64,000 nucleotides of DNA from assembly GCF_001425175.1 (NCBI RefSeq), contig NZ_LMDV01000008.1, forward strand, positions 541,410 through 605,409. The letters are read 5' to 3'. Below the pieces are notes generated by a model that saw only the letters and a list, made by a program, of their open reading frames with translations, searched no databases and was not told the DNA's origin. The position numbers and the translations under genes were made by a program. The number at the start of each line of letters is the position of its first letter. Positions within the stretch are counted from its first letter, which is position 1. Positions 55,242-63,296 of the stretch are shown one piece after another. The stretch is from Nocardioides sp. Root1257 (GTDB lineage: Bacteria > Actinomycetota > Actinomycetes > Propionibacteriales > Nocardioidaceae).

Positions 55242-55914
55242 CGACGCCGACGGCCGTCGACCGCAGCCGGCGGTGGAGCGGCGCCGGGCGCAGCACGGAG
55301 CTGCGGACCGTCTCGACGGTGTCGTCGGCGCACACGCTGAAGCGAGGCTGCAGCCAGCCCCCGTCGCGTCCCCACCGGCGATCGCTCGACCCGACGTCCT
55401 CGTAGCCGAGCGCCCGGAGGCGCGCGAGCGTGCGGCGGTCGTAGCGGCCGAGGGGGAGGGCGGCGGTCGACACGGGCCGCCCGATCGTCTGCTCGATGAG
55501 CCGGCGCGCGTCCACCAGCTCGCGGTCGGCCTCGGCGTCGGAGAGGCCGCGCCACGGCCGGTGGTCCATTCCGTGCACGCCGACCTGCATCCCGCGGTCG
55601 GCCAGGTGCAGCAGCTCGGCCGAGTCCAGGCTGCCGCGACGGTCGAGCCGGCCGGCGATGACGTAGAACGTCGCCGTGAGACCGCGCTCCAGCAGCGCCG
55701 GCAGCGCGATCTCGACGTCCGAGGCGTTGCCGTCGTCGAAGCTCAGCCGCACCCGCGGGTCCTCGGCTACCAGGTCGAGGACGCGGAGGAACTCGTCCGG
55801 CTCGACCCAGTAGCGCTCCTCGCCGGGCTCGAGCTCGCGACGCGGCGTACCGATGCCGTGGAAGCACACGTTGACGACTGCTGGCACGCGACCACCATGG
55901 GCGTCCGGCGGCAT
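55225..55914 (-). CDS. Polysaccharide deacetylase (NodB-fold)
   Basis: About 229 residues; ATG at 55914, with a GTG at 55887 as a shorter alternative. NodB motifs: VRLSFDDGNASD (catalytic and metal Asp), VGVHGMDHRPW (two metal His) and AALPLGRYDRRTL. There is no signal peptide, as in the deacetylases of exosortase-linked EPS loci. It removes acetyl groups from N-acetyl sugars of a polymer or lipid-linked precursor. It is convergent with and overlaps the last operon gene, and divergent from the GNAT-like gene 93 bp away, which opens the ligase-decarboxylase-carrier module. Confidence 0.88.
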   Translation of the reverse strand: MPPDAHGGRVPAVVNVCFHGIGTPRRELEPGEERYWVEPDEFLRVLDLVAEDPRVRLSFDDGNASDVEIALPALLERGLTATFYVIAGRLDRRGSLDSAELLHLADRGMQVGVHGMDHRPWRGLSDAEADRELVDARRLIEQTIGRPVSTAALPLGRYDRRTLARLRALGYEDVGSSDRRWGRDGGWLQPRFSVCADDTVETVRSSVLRPAPLHRRLRSTAVGVVKRVR

Positions 55915-56007
55915 CCGTGCAGCGCTCACCGGCGGCGCGTCCTCAAGATGGGGTAGGAGGGCGGCAACCGGGCTCGCAGCGCCGTCCGGCTTCCTACGCT
56001 CGCCGAC

Positions 56008-56865
56008 GTGAGTGCTGCTCAGCTGTCGCCGATCCGTGCCGAGGACCTCGGTCACGTCGGCAGGTTCCTGCACCGGAACCTCAACCCGCGACTCAGCGCG
56101 GGCGCGTGGTCGCGGGCCGTGGTCCCGTCCTGGCCCGTCGACGCGCCCAACCACGGGGTCATGCTCACCGAGGCGGGCAAGGTCGTCGGCGTCTACCTCG
56201 CCTTCTACTCACGTCGCGAGGTCGCCGGGCAGACGCAGGACTTCTGCAACCTCGGGGCCTGGTGCGTGCTCGACGACCACCGGGCGGACAGCGTCCGGAT
56301 GCTGCGCTGGCTGCTGCGCCAGCCCGGCTACACCTTCACCGACCTCTCGCCGAGCGGCAACGTGATCGGCCTCAACGAGCGCCTCCGGTTCCGCTCGCTC
56401 GACACGCGCACGATGCTCCTGGTCAACCGGCCGCGGGTCCGACGGGCGCGGTACGCCGTCGTGACCGACCCGGCCGCGATCGCCCGCCTGCTCCCTGCGC
56501 ACGAGCGCCGGATCCTGCACGACCACCAGGGTGCCGCCGCGACGCACCACCTGCTGCTCGCCGCCGAGGACGAGCAGTGCTACGTGATCTACCGCCGGGA
56601 CCGGCGCAAGCGGCTGCCGATCTTCGCCACGCTGCTGCACGTCAGCGACGGCGAGGTGCTCGCCCGCGCCGTGCCGGAGCTGGCGCACCACCTGCTGGTG
56701 CACGACCGGGTCCCGTGCACGCTCGCCGAGCTGCGGGTGCTGGGCACGATGCCGCCGGGCGCACGACTGCTGCGCTCGGCGCGGCCGAAGATGTTCCGGA
56801 GCACGACCCTCGGCCCGGAGTCGATCGACGACCTGTACAGCGAGCTGACCTGCGTCGCCTGGTGA
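56008..56865 (+). CDS. GNAT-like acyltransferase, function unknown
   Basis: A 285-residue soluble protein with a GTG start at 56008. The N-terminal half has GNAT-like features: IRAEDLGHVGRFLHRNLNP, GVMLTEAGKVVGVYLAFYSR and LGAWCVLDDHRADSVRMLRW, the last corresponding to strand 4 and the CoA loop. The C-terminal half (about 150-285) has a second, weaker GNAT-like pattern, so a double-GNAT or Fem-like arrangement is possible. It opens a five-gene unit (ligase 22 bp downstream), and may transfer an acyl or aminoacyl group activated by that unit; this is inference. Confidence 0.7.
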   Translation: MSAAQLSPIRAEDLGHVGRFLHRNLNPRLSAGAWSRAVVPSWPVDAPNHGVMLTEAGKVVGVYLAFYSRREVAGQTQDFCNLGAWCVLDDHRADSVRMLRWLLRQPGYTFTDLSPSGNVIGLNERLRFRSLDTRTMLLVNRPRVRRARYAVVTDPAAIARLLPAHERRILHDHQGAAATHHLLLAAEDEQCYVIYRRDRRKRLPIFATLLHVSDGEVLARAVPELAHHLLVHDRVPCTLAELRVLGTMPPGARLLRSARPKMFRSTTLGPESIDDLYSELTCVAW

Positions 56866-56887
56866 GGCGCGCAACCGGGGGAATGTG

Positions 56888-58447
56888 ATGCGAAGCCACC
56901 TGCACGACCTGCTGCTCGAAGCCGCCCGTCGGACGCCGGACGCGCCGGCGCTGACGTACGGCGACCTGACGACGTCGTACGACGGGCTCGCCGACGAGGT
57001 CCGACGCGTCGCCGCGGGGCTCGTGGACCTCGGGCTGCGCCGGCACGACCGCGTGGCGGTCCTGCTCGACAAGCGGATCGAGACCGTGGTCGCGATCTTC
57101 GCGACCTCCGTCGCCGGCGGGATCTTCGTCCCGGTCAACACGGTCTTCAAGCAGCCGCAGGTCTCCTACGTCCTGGCGGACTGCGACGTCCGGGTCCTCG
57201 TGACGACCCGGGCGCGGTGGGACCAGCTGGCGGACGACCCGCCTGCCGCCCTCGAGCACGTGGTGCTCGTCGACGGCGGCACCGAGACGTCCGGCACGGG
57301 TGAGGTGGGGGTGCGCGCGTACGCGGCTCTGGGCACCACCGCACCCGTGCCGGATCGCTCGCCCGGCGTCGACCTCGACCCGGCGGCGATCCTCTACACC
57401 TCCGGCAGCACTGGCCGTCCCAAGGGCGTCGTCGTCAGCCACCGCAACCTGCTGGTGGGCGCGGAGAGCGTCAGCACCTACCTGGGCAACACCGCGGACG
57501 ACGTCATCCTCGCGGCCCTCCCGCTGAGCTTCGACGCCGGGCTGAGCCAGCTCACGACCGCGTTCGCCGTCGGGGCCCACGTGGTGCTCGTCAACTACCT
57601 GCTGCCGAGGACGGTCGTCGAGCTCTGCGCCCGGCACGGGGTGACGGGCCTGACCGGCGTACCGCCCCTCTGGATCCAGCTGATCGAGCAGGACTGGCCC
57701 GTCGGGGCGACCCGGCTGCGCTACTTCGCCAACACCGGCGGCGCCATGCCGGCCGGCGTCCTCGCACGGCTGCGCGAGATCTTCCCGCAGGCGCGGCCGT
57801 TCCTGATGTACGGCCTCACCGAGGCGTTCCGCTCCACCTACCTCGACCCCGACGAGGTCGACCGCCGACCGGGGTCGATCGGTCGGGCGATCCCGAACGC
57901 CGAGGTCCTGGTGGTCCGGCCGGACGGGACCCCGTGCGAGGCAGGCGAGCCGGGCGAGCTCGTGCACCGGGGGCCGCTGGTCGCGATGGGCTACTGGAAC
58001 GACCCGGATCGGACGGCCGAGCGCTTCCGCCCGCACCCACCGGACGCTCCGTCGTGGCGGGCTCCCGAGCGTGCCGTGTGGTCCGGGGACACCGTGGTCG
58101 CCGACGAGGAGGGCTTCCTCTACTTCGTCGGGCGCACCGACGACATGATCAAGACGTCCGGCTACCGGGTCAGCCCGACCGAGATCGAGGAGGCGGTCTA
58201 CGCCACCGGTCTCGTCCGCGACGCCGTCGCCCTCGGCGTGCCGGACGCGCGGCTCGGGCAGCGGGTCGTGGTGCTCGCGACGCCGGTGAACGGCGACGGC
58301 CTGGACTCGTCGGGCATCGGGCGCGAGCTGCGCCGCACGCTGCCGCTCTACATGGTGCCGGCCGAGATCCGCGAGCTGGACGAGATGCCGCGCTCACCCA
58401 ACGGGAAGTTCGACCGGGTCCTGCTCAAGGAGGTGGCGACGGCATGA
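56888..58447 (+). CDS. AMP-forming acyl-CoA ligase (exosortase A-associated type)
   Basis: A 519-residue member of the ANL superfamily; ATG at 56888, GGGGGA just upstream. Motifs: the P-loop YTSGSTGRPKGVVVSHRN, MYGLTEAF, GDTVVADEEGFLYFVGRTDD with the hinge Asp, KTSGYRVSPTEIEEAV, and the catalytic Lys in SPNGKFDRVLLKE. It activates a carboxylic acid as adenylate and loads it to CoA or to the ACP. Its neighbour is a PLP decarboxylase (ATGA overlap), the same pair described as invariant in exosortase A loci. Substrate unknown. Confidence 0.92.
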   Translation: MRSHLHDLLLEAARRTPDAPALTYGDLTTSYDGLADEVRRVAAGLVDLGLRRHDRVAVLLDKRIETVVAIFATSVAGGIFVPVNTVFKQPQVSYVLADCDVRVLVTTRARWDQLADDPPAALEHVVLVDGGTETSGTGEVGVRAYAALGTTAPVPDRSPGVDLDPAAILYTSGSTGRPKGVVVSHRNLLVGAESVSTYLGNTADDVILAALPLSFDAGLSQLTTAFAVGAHVVLVNYLLPRTVVELCARHGVTGLTGVPPLWIQLIEQDWPVGATRLRYFANTGGAMPAGVLARLREIFPQARPFLMYGLTEAFRSTYLDPDEVDRRPGSIGRAIPNAEVLVVRPDGTPCEAGEPGELVHRGPLVAMGYWNDPDRTAERFRPHPPDAPSWRAPERAVWSGDTVVADEEGFLYFVGRTDDMIKTSGYRVSPTEIEEAVYATGLVRDAVALGVPDARLGQRVVVLATPVNGDGLDSSGIGRELRRTLPLYMVPAEIRELDEMPRSPNGKFDRVLLKEVATA

Positions 58448-59670
58448 GGGTCGAGGAGCACCTCCGGGCCTTCGAGGTCGCGGGCGAGGAGCTGGTCGTC
58501 GGCGGGATGCCGCTGCGACGACTGGCCGCGCGCGCCGGGTCGACCCCCTTCTTCGCCTACAGCCGTGACCTCCTCACCGAGCGCGTGGCCTCCGTGCGCG
58601 AGGCGCTCGGCGACGACGTCCGGCTCGGGTACGCCGTGAAGGCCAACCCCATGCCGGCCGTCGTCCAGCACCTCGCGGCGCGCGTGGACTGGCTCGACGT
58701 GGCGTCCGCGGGCGAGATGGCCGTCGCGCTCGACGCAGGCCAGCCCGCGGCTCGCGTGGCCTTCGCCGGCCCCGGCAAGACCGACGCGGAGCTGCGCCAG
58801 GCGGTCGCTGCGGGAGTGCTGCTGGAGGTCGAGTCCGCCGGCGAGGTCGACCGCCTCGCCGCCGTCGGCGAGGCCCTCGGGATCCGGCCGCGGCTCGCCG
58901 TACGCGTCAACCCCGACTTCGTCGTCCGCGGCTCCGGGATGCGGATGGGTGGTGGGCCGCAGCAGTTCGGCGTCGACGCCGAGCTCGTGCCCGCGCTGCT
59001 CGACGACATCGCGGACCGCGACCTGGGACTGGAGGGCTTCCACCTCTTCGCGGGCTCGCAGAACCTCCAGGTCGACATCGTGATGGAGGCGCAGGCGCGC
59101 ACCGTCGACCTGCTGCTCGCGCTGGCGGACAAGCTGGACGCGCCCGTCGGCTACCTCAACCTCGGCGGCGGTCTCGGGATCCCGTACTTCCCGAAGGACG
59201 AGCCCGTCGACCTGCCGCACGTCGGGGCCCACCTCCGCGAGCTGGTGCAGCGCTCGGTGCGTCCCGCGCAGCCGACGGCCGACGTGGTGGTCGAGCTGGG
59301 CCGCTACCTCGTGGGCGAGGCGGGCGTCTACGTCACCCGGGTGGTCGACGTGAAGGACTCCCGGGGACACACCTACGTGGTCGTGGACGGCGGGATGCAC
59401 CACCAGCTCGCCGCCTCGGGGAACTTCGGCCAGGTGGTCCGTCGCAACTTCCCGGTCGTCGTCGGCACCCGCGTGGGTCGCGAGCCGGCCGGCGAGACCA
59501 GCGTCGTCGGCAGCCTCTGCACGCCGCTCGACCTGCTCGCCGACCGGGTCGACCTGCCGGCGACGGAGCCGGGCGACCTGGTGGTCGTCCTCCAGGCCGG
59601 CGCCTACGGGCTGACCGCCAGCCCCACCCGCTTCCTCGGGCACCCCGAGCCCGTCGAGCTGCTCGTCTGA
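58444..59670 (+). CDS. Fold-type III PLP-dependent decarboxylase (exosortase A-associated type)
   Basis: A 408-residue enzyme starting in the ATGA overlap. It is related to diaminopimelate/ornithine decarboxylases: PLP Lys in LGYAVKANPMPAVV, His in GFHLFAGSQNL, the Gly-rich YLNLGGGLGIPYF phosphate loop, VVELGRYLVGEAG, the active-site Cys in GSLCTPLDLLADR and Tyr in QAGAYGLTA. It would convert an amino acid to an amine, or act on a carrier-bound substrate. True LysA contexts (argS, thrA) are absent; the ligase, carrier protein and amidotransferase neighbours argue for a role in surface-polymer decoration. Confidence 0.92.
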   Translation: MRVEEHLRAFEVAGEELVVGGMPLRRLAARAGSTPFFAYSRDLLTERVASVREALGDDVRLGYAVKANPMPAVVQHLAARVDWLDVASAGEMAVALDAGQPAARVAFAGPGKTDAELRQAVAAGVLLEVESAGEVDRLAAVGEALGIRPRLAVRVNPDFVVRGSGMRMGGGPQQFGVDAELVPALLDDIADRDLGLEGFHLFAGSQNLQVDIVMEAQARTVDLLLALADKLDAPVGYLNLGGGLGIPYFPKDEPVDLPHVGAHLRELVQRSVRPAQPTADVVVELGRYLVGEAGVYVTRVVDVKDSRGHTYVVVDGGMHHQLAASGNFGQVVRRNFPVVVGTRVGREPAGETSVVGSLCTPLDLLADRVDLPATEPGDLVVVLQAGAYGLTASPTRFLGHPEPVELLV

Positions 59671-59707
59671 GCAGCCGGATGACCGGACAACCCAGAAGGA
59701 GATCGTG

Positions 59708-59968
59708 ATGGAGACGACCGAGACCTCGTTCGTGGCGGTGCGTGACGTGCTCGTCCACGTCCTCGGCATCGAGGACCGCGCCGCGGCGCTGACCCCCGAG
59801 ACGGGCCTGATCGGGGAGCTGCCCGAGCTGGACTCGCTGTCGGTGGTCGAGCTGGCCGTCGCGCTGGAGGAGCGCTTCGACATCGTCGTCGACGACGAGG
59901 ACTTCACCGGCGCCGTCTTCGAGACGCTCGGGACCCTCACCGCGTTCGTCGACGGCCGGCGGGACTAG
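59708..59968 (+). CDS. Acyl carrier protein
   Basis: An 86-residue protein; ATG at 59708 with an excellent AGAAGGAG ribosome site 6 bases upstream (a GTG at 59705 is adjacent). The 4-phosphopantetheine Ser is in the ELDSLSVVELAVALE helix start (DSL motif). The protein is very acidic, as ACPs are. It is distinct from the fatty-acid ACP by context: it lies between the decarboxylase and the asparagine-synthetase-like gene (2 bp apart), so it probably carries the acyl or aminoacyl intermediate of this module. Charged by an AcpS/Sfp-type enzyme; one acpS is at 13.4 kb. Confidence 0.92.
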   Translation: METTETSFVAVRDVLVHVLGIEDRAAALTPETGLIGELPELDSLSVVELAVALEERFDIVVDDEDFTGAVFETLGTLTAFVDGRRD

Positions 59969-59970
59969 TC

Positions 59971-61779
59971 GTGGACGGCGCACCCGGCTTCGTCGCCGTC
60001 CGCTCGACGACCGGCGCGCCGCCCCCCGACCTCGACGCGGCCCTGCGCCGGCTCCAGCCGGGTGCGGCGACGGCGACGGCGGGACCGCTGCGGATCGCCA
60101 CCTGGAACGCGCCCGCCCCGGTGCCCGGGACGACCCTGCTCCTGAGCCAGGAGGTCCGCCGCCGCGACCGCGCCGCGAGCGCCGCCGAGGTCGGTCAGCT
60201 GCTGGCGTGGCCGGGTGAGGCGCTCGGCGAGATGCTGCCCTGCTTCGGCGCGATGACCTGGACCGGCGACCGCGTCACGGCCTGCACCGACGCGCTCGGC
60301 TTCCAGCACCTGTACGTCGTCGAGGCGCCGGGCTGGTCGGGCGTCTCGACCTCGGCCCGGGTGCTGGCCGCGCTCGTCGGTCGCGGCCTCGACGCCGACG
60401 GCGTCGCCGTGCAGAGCCTGCTCGGCTGGCAGCTGCACGACCGGACCGTCTTCGCGGGGGTGCACAAGCTCTCCGCCGGCCACACCGCCACGCTCGCGCC
60501 CCGCGGCCTGCGCCAGCAGGCGTACGCCGAGCGGCAGGCCCCCGAGCCGATCACGATGGACCGCGCCGTGCGCCTGGCCCGCGACCTGCTCCGCGGCTAC
60601 CTCGGTGCCTACCTCGACGACCACCCGGACGCCGTCCTCCAGCTCACGGGCGGGCAGGACTCCCGCCTGCTCCTGTCGGCGATCGACCGGCGCCGCCGGG
60701 TGGGCCTGCGCTGCATGACGCTGGGGGTGCCCGGCAGCGTCGACGTGGAGATCGCCGGCCGCATCGCCCGCTCGGCCGGGATGCGGCACGAGGTGATCGA
60801 TCTCGGCGGCCTCGACGAGCTCGCCCCGGAGGAGGCGCTGCGCCTCGCCGTCGGGGCGGCCGGCCGCCTGGAGGCGTCCGCGGACCCGGTCGCGCGGGCC
60901 GTCCTCGACCTGGCCGAGACCGGCGCCGCTCCGGGGCCGCGGATCTCCGGGCTGGGCGGCGAGGTGGCCCGCGGCTTCTACTACGTCGGACCGCGGGGGA
61001 GTGCCGAGGTGACCGCCCGGCGGTCCCGGCGCCTGGGCGACTGGCGGATGTTCGCCAACGAGGCCGTGGACCCTGCTGCGGTCGACCCGGCCTGGTCCGC
61101 GTGGGCCCGGGAGGTCGCCCACGACGCGGTCCACGACGCCCTGGAGGCCTCCGGCGAGCGTTGGTTCGCCGCGACGGACGCGCTCTACCTCGACCAGCGG
61201 ATGCAGCGGTGGGCCGGCGTGACGGAGTCGGCGGTCGCGGGGTCGCGCCGCGTCGTCAACCCGATGCTCGACGACCGCTTCATCGGCATCGCCCGCGACC
61301 TCGCGCCGGCCGACAAGCGCGGCGCCCGGTTCCTGGCCCGGCTGCAGGTGGCGCTGGACGACGAGCTCGCCGGCGTACCGCTCGACCACCGGCCGCCGCC
61401 GCGGACCTACGCGGCGTCCCGGGTGACGAGCACGCCCGCGCGGCTCCGGTCGAGTGCCGGCAAGCTCGGCCGCAAGGCGGCCCAGCGGCTCGGCGGGGAG
61501 CGTCGACCCCCCGCCGGGGGAGCGGTGCTGACGGAGCTCCTGGCCCGTCGCTGGCAGGAGGACCCGGCCATGCTCGTGGCGCTCGCCGGGTCCGGGGTCT
61601 TCCGGCCGTCGTGGCTGGACGACGTGGCCGCCGGGCGGGTGGCCCCCACCCCGGGCACCGCCGCGCTGATGGTCAACCTCGGGGTGGCGATCGACGCGAT
61701 GGACGTCCGACCTGACCGGGACGCGGATCACATCGCACGCTCGACCAGAGGATCGGGACCCGCTTTTACCCAATTTTGA
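59971..61779 (+). CDS. Asparagine-synthetase-like amidotransferase lacking the N-terminal Cys
   Basis: A 602-residue protein, GTG at 59971. The N-terminal 190 residues resemble the glutaminase fold (ALGFQHLYVVEAPGWSGVST, KLSAGHTATLAP), but the protein starts MDGAPG and has no Cys at position 2, so it cannot use glutamine in the usual way. The synthetase domain has the PP-loop LQLTGGQDSRLLLSAID (ATP pyrophosphatase) and ISGLGGEVARGFY. Such enzymes (beta-lactam synthetase, lasso cyclase, exosortase A-linked amidotransferases) adenylate a carboxylate and form an amide with an amine. Here the amine may come from the decarboxylase or the ACP-bound unit. Confidence 0.85.
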   Translation: MDGAPGFVAVRSTTGAPPPDLDAALRRLQPGAATATAGPLRIATWNAPAPVPGTTLLLSQEVRRRDRAASAAEVGQLLAWPGEALGEMLPCFGAMTWTGDRVTACTDALGFQHLYVVEAPGWSGVSTSARVLAALVGRGLDADGVAVQSLLGWQLHDRTVFAGVHKLSAGHTATLAPRGLRQQAYAERQAPEPITMDRAVRLARDLLRGYLGAYLDDHPDAVLQLTGGQDSRLLLSAIDRRRRVGLRCMTLGVPGSVDVEIAGRIARSAGMRHEVIDLGGLDELAPEEALRLAVGAAGRLEASADPVARAVLDLAETGAAPGPRISGLGGEVARGFYYVGPRGSAEVTARRSRRLGDWRMFANEAVDPAAVDPAWSAWAREVAHDAVHDALEASGERWFAATDALYLDQRMQRWAGVTESAVAGSRRVVNPMLDDRFIGIARDLAPADKRGARFLARLQVALDDELAGVPLDHRPPPRTYAASRVTSTPARLRSSAGKLGRKAAQRLGGERRPPAGGAVLTELLARRWQEDPAMLVALAGSGVFRPSWLDDVAAGRVAPTPGTAALMVNLGVAIDAMDVRPDRDADHIARSTRGSGPAFTQF

Positions 61780-61864
61780 CTCGTTAGAAGGCGTAACTTC
61801 GTGAGCACACTGTCGGTGCCCAGTCACACAAGCGTGTGCACCATGCCGCTCAGGAGCTTCTGTT

Positions 61865-63220
61865 TTGCCTTCGTCCCCCTCGCGCCCAGCCCGTCTGGTC
61901 GCCCTCGCTCTCGGCTGCCTGCTCGGCGGCCTCCTCCCCGCTGCCGCGATGACCGCGCCCTCATCGGCGGCCGCGCCGGCCGCGCGCGTCGCCGACGGCG
62001 CGTCGTACTCCTGGTGGACCGGCACGCCCTCCACCAGCCGGGTGGAGGCGTCCGGCACCACCGTCGGGACCGTCTTCCAGGTGCGGCGCACCGGCGTCGC
62101 CGACCAGCTCCGCGTCTACGACGCCAGCAACCGGACGAACCGCTACCGGCTCACACTCTTCACCGCGGGAGGGAAGCGGCTGGGTTCGGGTGTCACCCGC
62201 GCGGGTGGCGCCCGGACCGGCTGGCGCGCGGTCACCCTGTCCCGCGACGTGCGGCTCACCCCCGGCCGTCGGTACGTCGTCGCCTCTGCCTCCCCCCGTG
62301 GAGCGCACGTCGTCGCCGCCGACCGGGCCGCACGTCGCGGGTCCCTCGTCCCCGGTCGCTCCCGGGTGGGCACCACCGCCGGGATGCCGACCCGGTCCAT
62401 CGCCGGTGGCGCTCTCGTCGACGTCGTCTTCCGGCCCCGGGTGGGGCCATTCCCCACCGCCGCCACCACCGGCGGGCCGTCCGAGTCGTCCCTGGCCGCC
62501 TACAACGGCCCCTGCACGATCACCCGTGACGGCACCGTGATCGACCGCAAGCTCGTGACCTGCGACCTCAGCGTGCGGGCCCGCAACGTCGTGGTGAAGC
62601 ACTCGGTCGTCCACGGCACGATCAGCACCGGTGGCAGCGGCACGTCGCTGTCCGTCGTGCGTTCGACCATCGACGTCTCGCCCGACGGGGTCCGCCTCGA
62701 GACCGGCATCGGCGACGGCTACTTCAAGGTCATCCGGTCCGAGGTCCGCGGCGGCAACCGCGGCATCAACTGCGACGACCACTGCGTCGTCCGCGACTCG
62801 TGGGTGCACGGACAGGACACCGACTCGAGCGGGGCCGCCCACGAGTCCGCCGTCCGGATGGGCTCCCACGCCGTCATCGTCGGCAACACGCTCGTCTGCG
62901 ACGCACCGGACGTGCCCCCGGACGCCGGCTGCTCGGCCTCGCTGACCGGGTACGGCGACTTCGCGCCGGTCCGCAACAACCTGATCAGCGGCAACTACTT
63001 CCCGACCTCGACCGGAGGCACCTGTGCCTACGGCGGGTCGTCGGGCGGCAAGCCCTACTCCGAGGACGCGGCCGGCATCCGGTTCGTCGACAACGTCTTC
63101 GTGAAGGGCCGCACCGGCAGCTGCGGCTACTGGGCGCCGATCATGGACTTCGACAGCTCGGCCCCCGGCAACGAGTGGGTCGGCAACGCCTGGGAGTCCG
63201 GCGGCACCGTCCGTCCCTGA
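61865..63220 (+). CDS. Secreted protein with DUF4082-like domain and right-handed beta-helix
   Basis: The product has 451 residues with a probable TTG start at 61865, preceded by CAGGAG. The signal peptide ends near residue 38. Residues about 45-190 look like a divergent DUF4082 domain (TVGTVFQVRRTGVADQLRVY, GWRAVTLSRDVRLTPGRRYV, GGALVDVVFRP). Residues about 215-440 are a parallel beta-helix like those in polysaccharide lyases: VVVKHSVVHGTISTGGSG, VIRSEVRGGNRGINCDDHC, VRNNLISGNYFP. It may bind or cut the polysaccharide made by the locus. It follows the amidotransferase gene by 85 bp of spacer. Confidence 0.85.
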   Translation: MPSSPSRPARLVALALGCLLGGLLPAAAMTAPSSAAAPAARVADGASYSWWTGTPSTSRVEASGTTVGTVFQVRRTGVADQLRVYDASNRTNRYRLTLFTAGGKRLGSGVTRAGGARTGWRAVTLSRDVRLTPGRRYVVASASPRGAHVVAADRAARRGSLVPGRSRVGTTAGMPTRSIAGGALVDVVFRPRVGPFPTAATTGGPSESSLAAYNGPCTITRDGTVIDRKLVTCDLSVRARNVVVKHSVVHGTISTGGSGTSLSVVRSTIDVSPDGVRLETGIGDGYFKVIRSEVRGGNRGINCDDHCVVRDSWVHGQDTDSSGAAHESAVRMGSHAVIVGNTLVCDAPDVPPDAGCSASLTGYGDFAPVRNNLISGNYFPTSTGGTCAYGGSSGGKPYSEDAAGIRFVDNVFVKGRTGSCGYWAPIMDFDSSAPGNEWVGNAWESGGTVRP

Positions 63221-63296
63221 TCCGAGACATCTCTTCCACCCCCCAGCGCCGGGCCTACCCCCGAACCCTCCCGGCGTCGACGAACGGAGCCCTGGC

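Noticed and set aside
58444..59670. Diaminopimelate decarboxylase (lysA) for lysine synthesis
   Set aside because: The active-site residues fit the general fold-type III group, but the neighbours (ligase, ACP, amidotransferase) match the exosortase A-associated branch better than a lysine operon.
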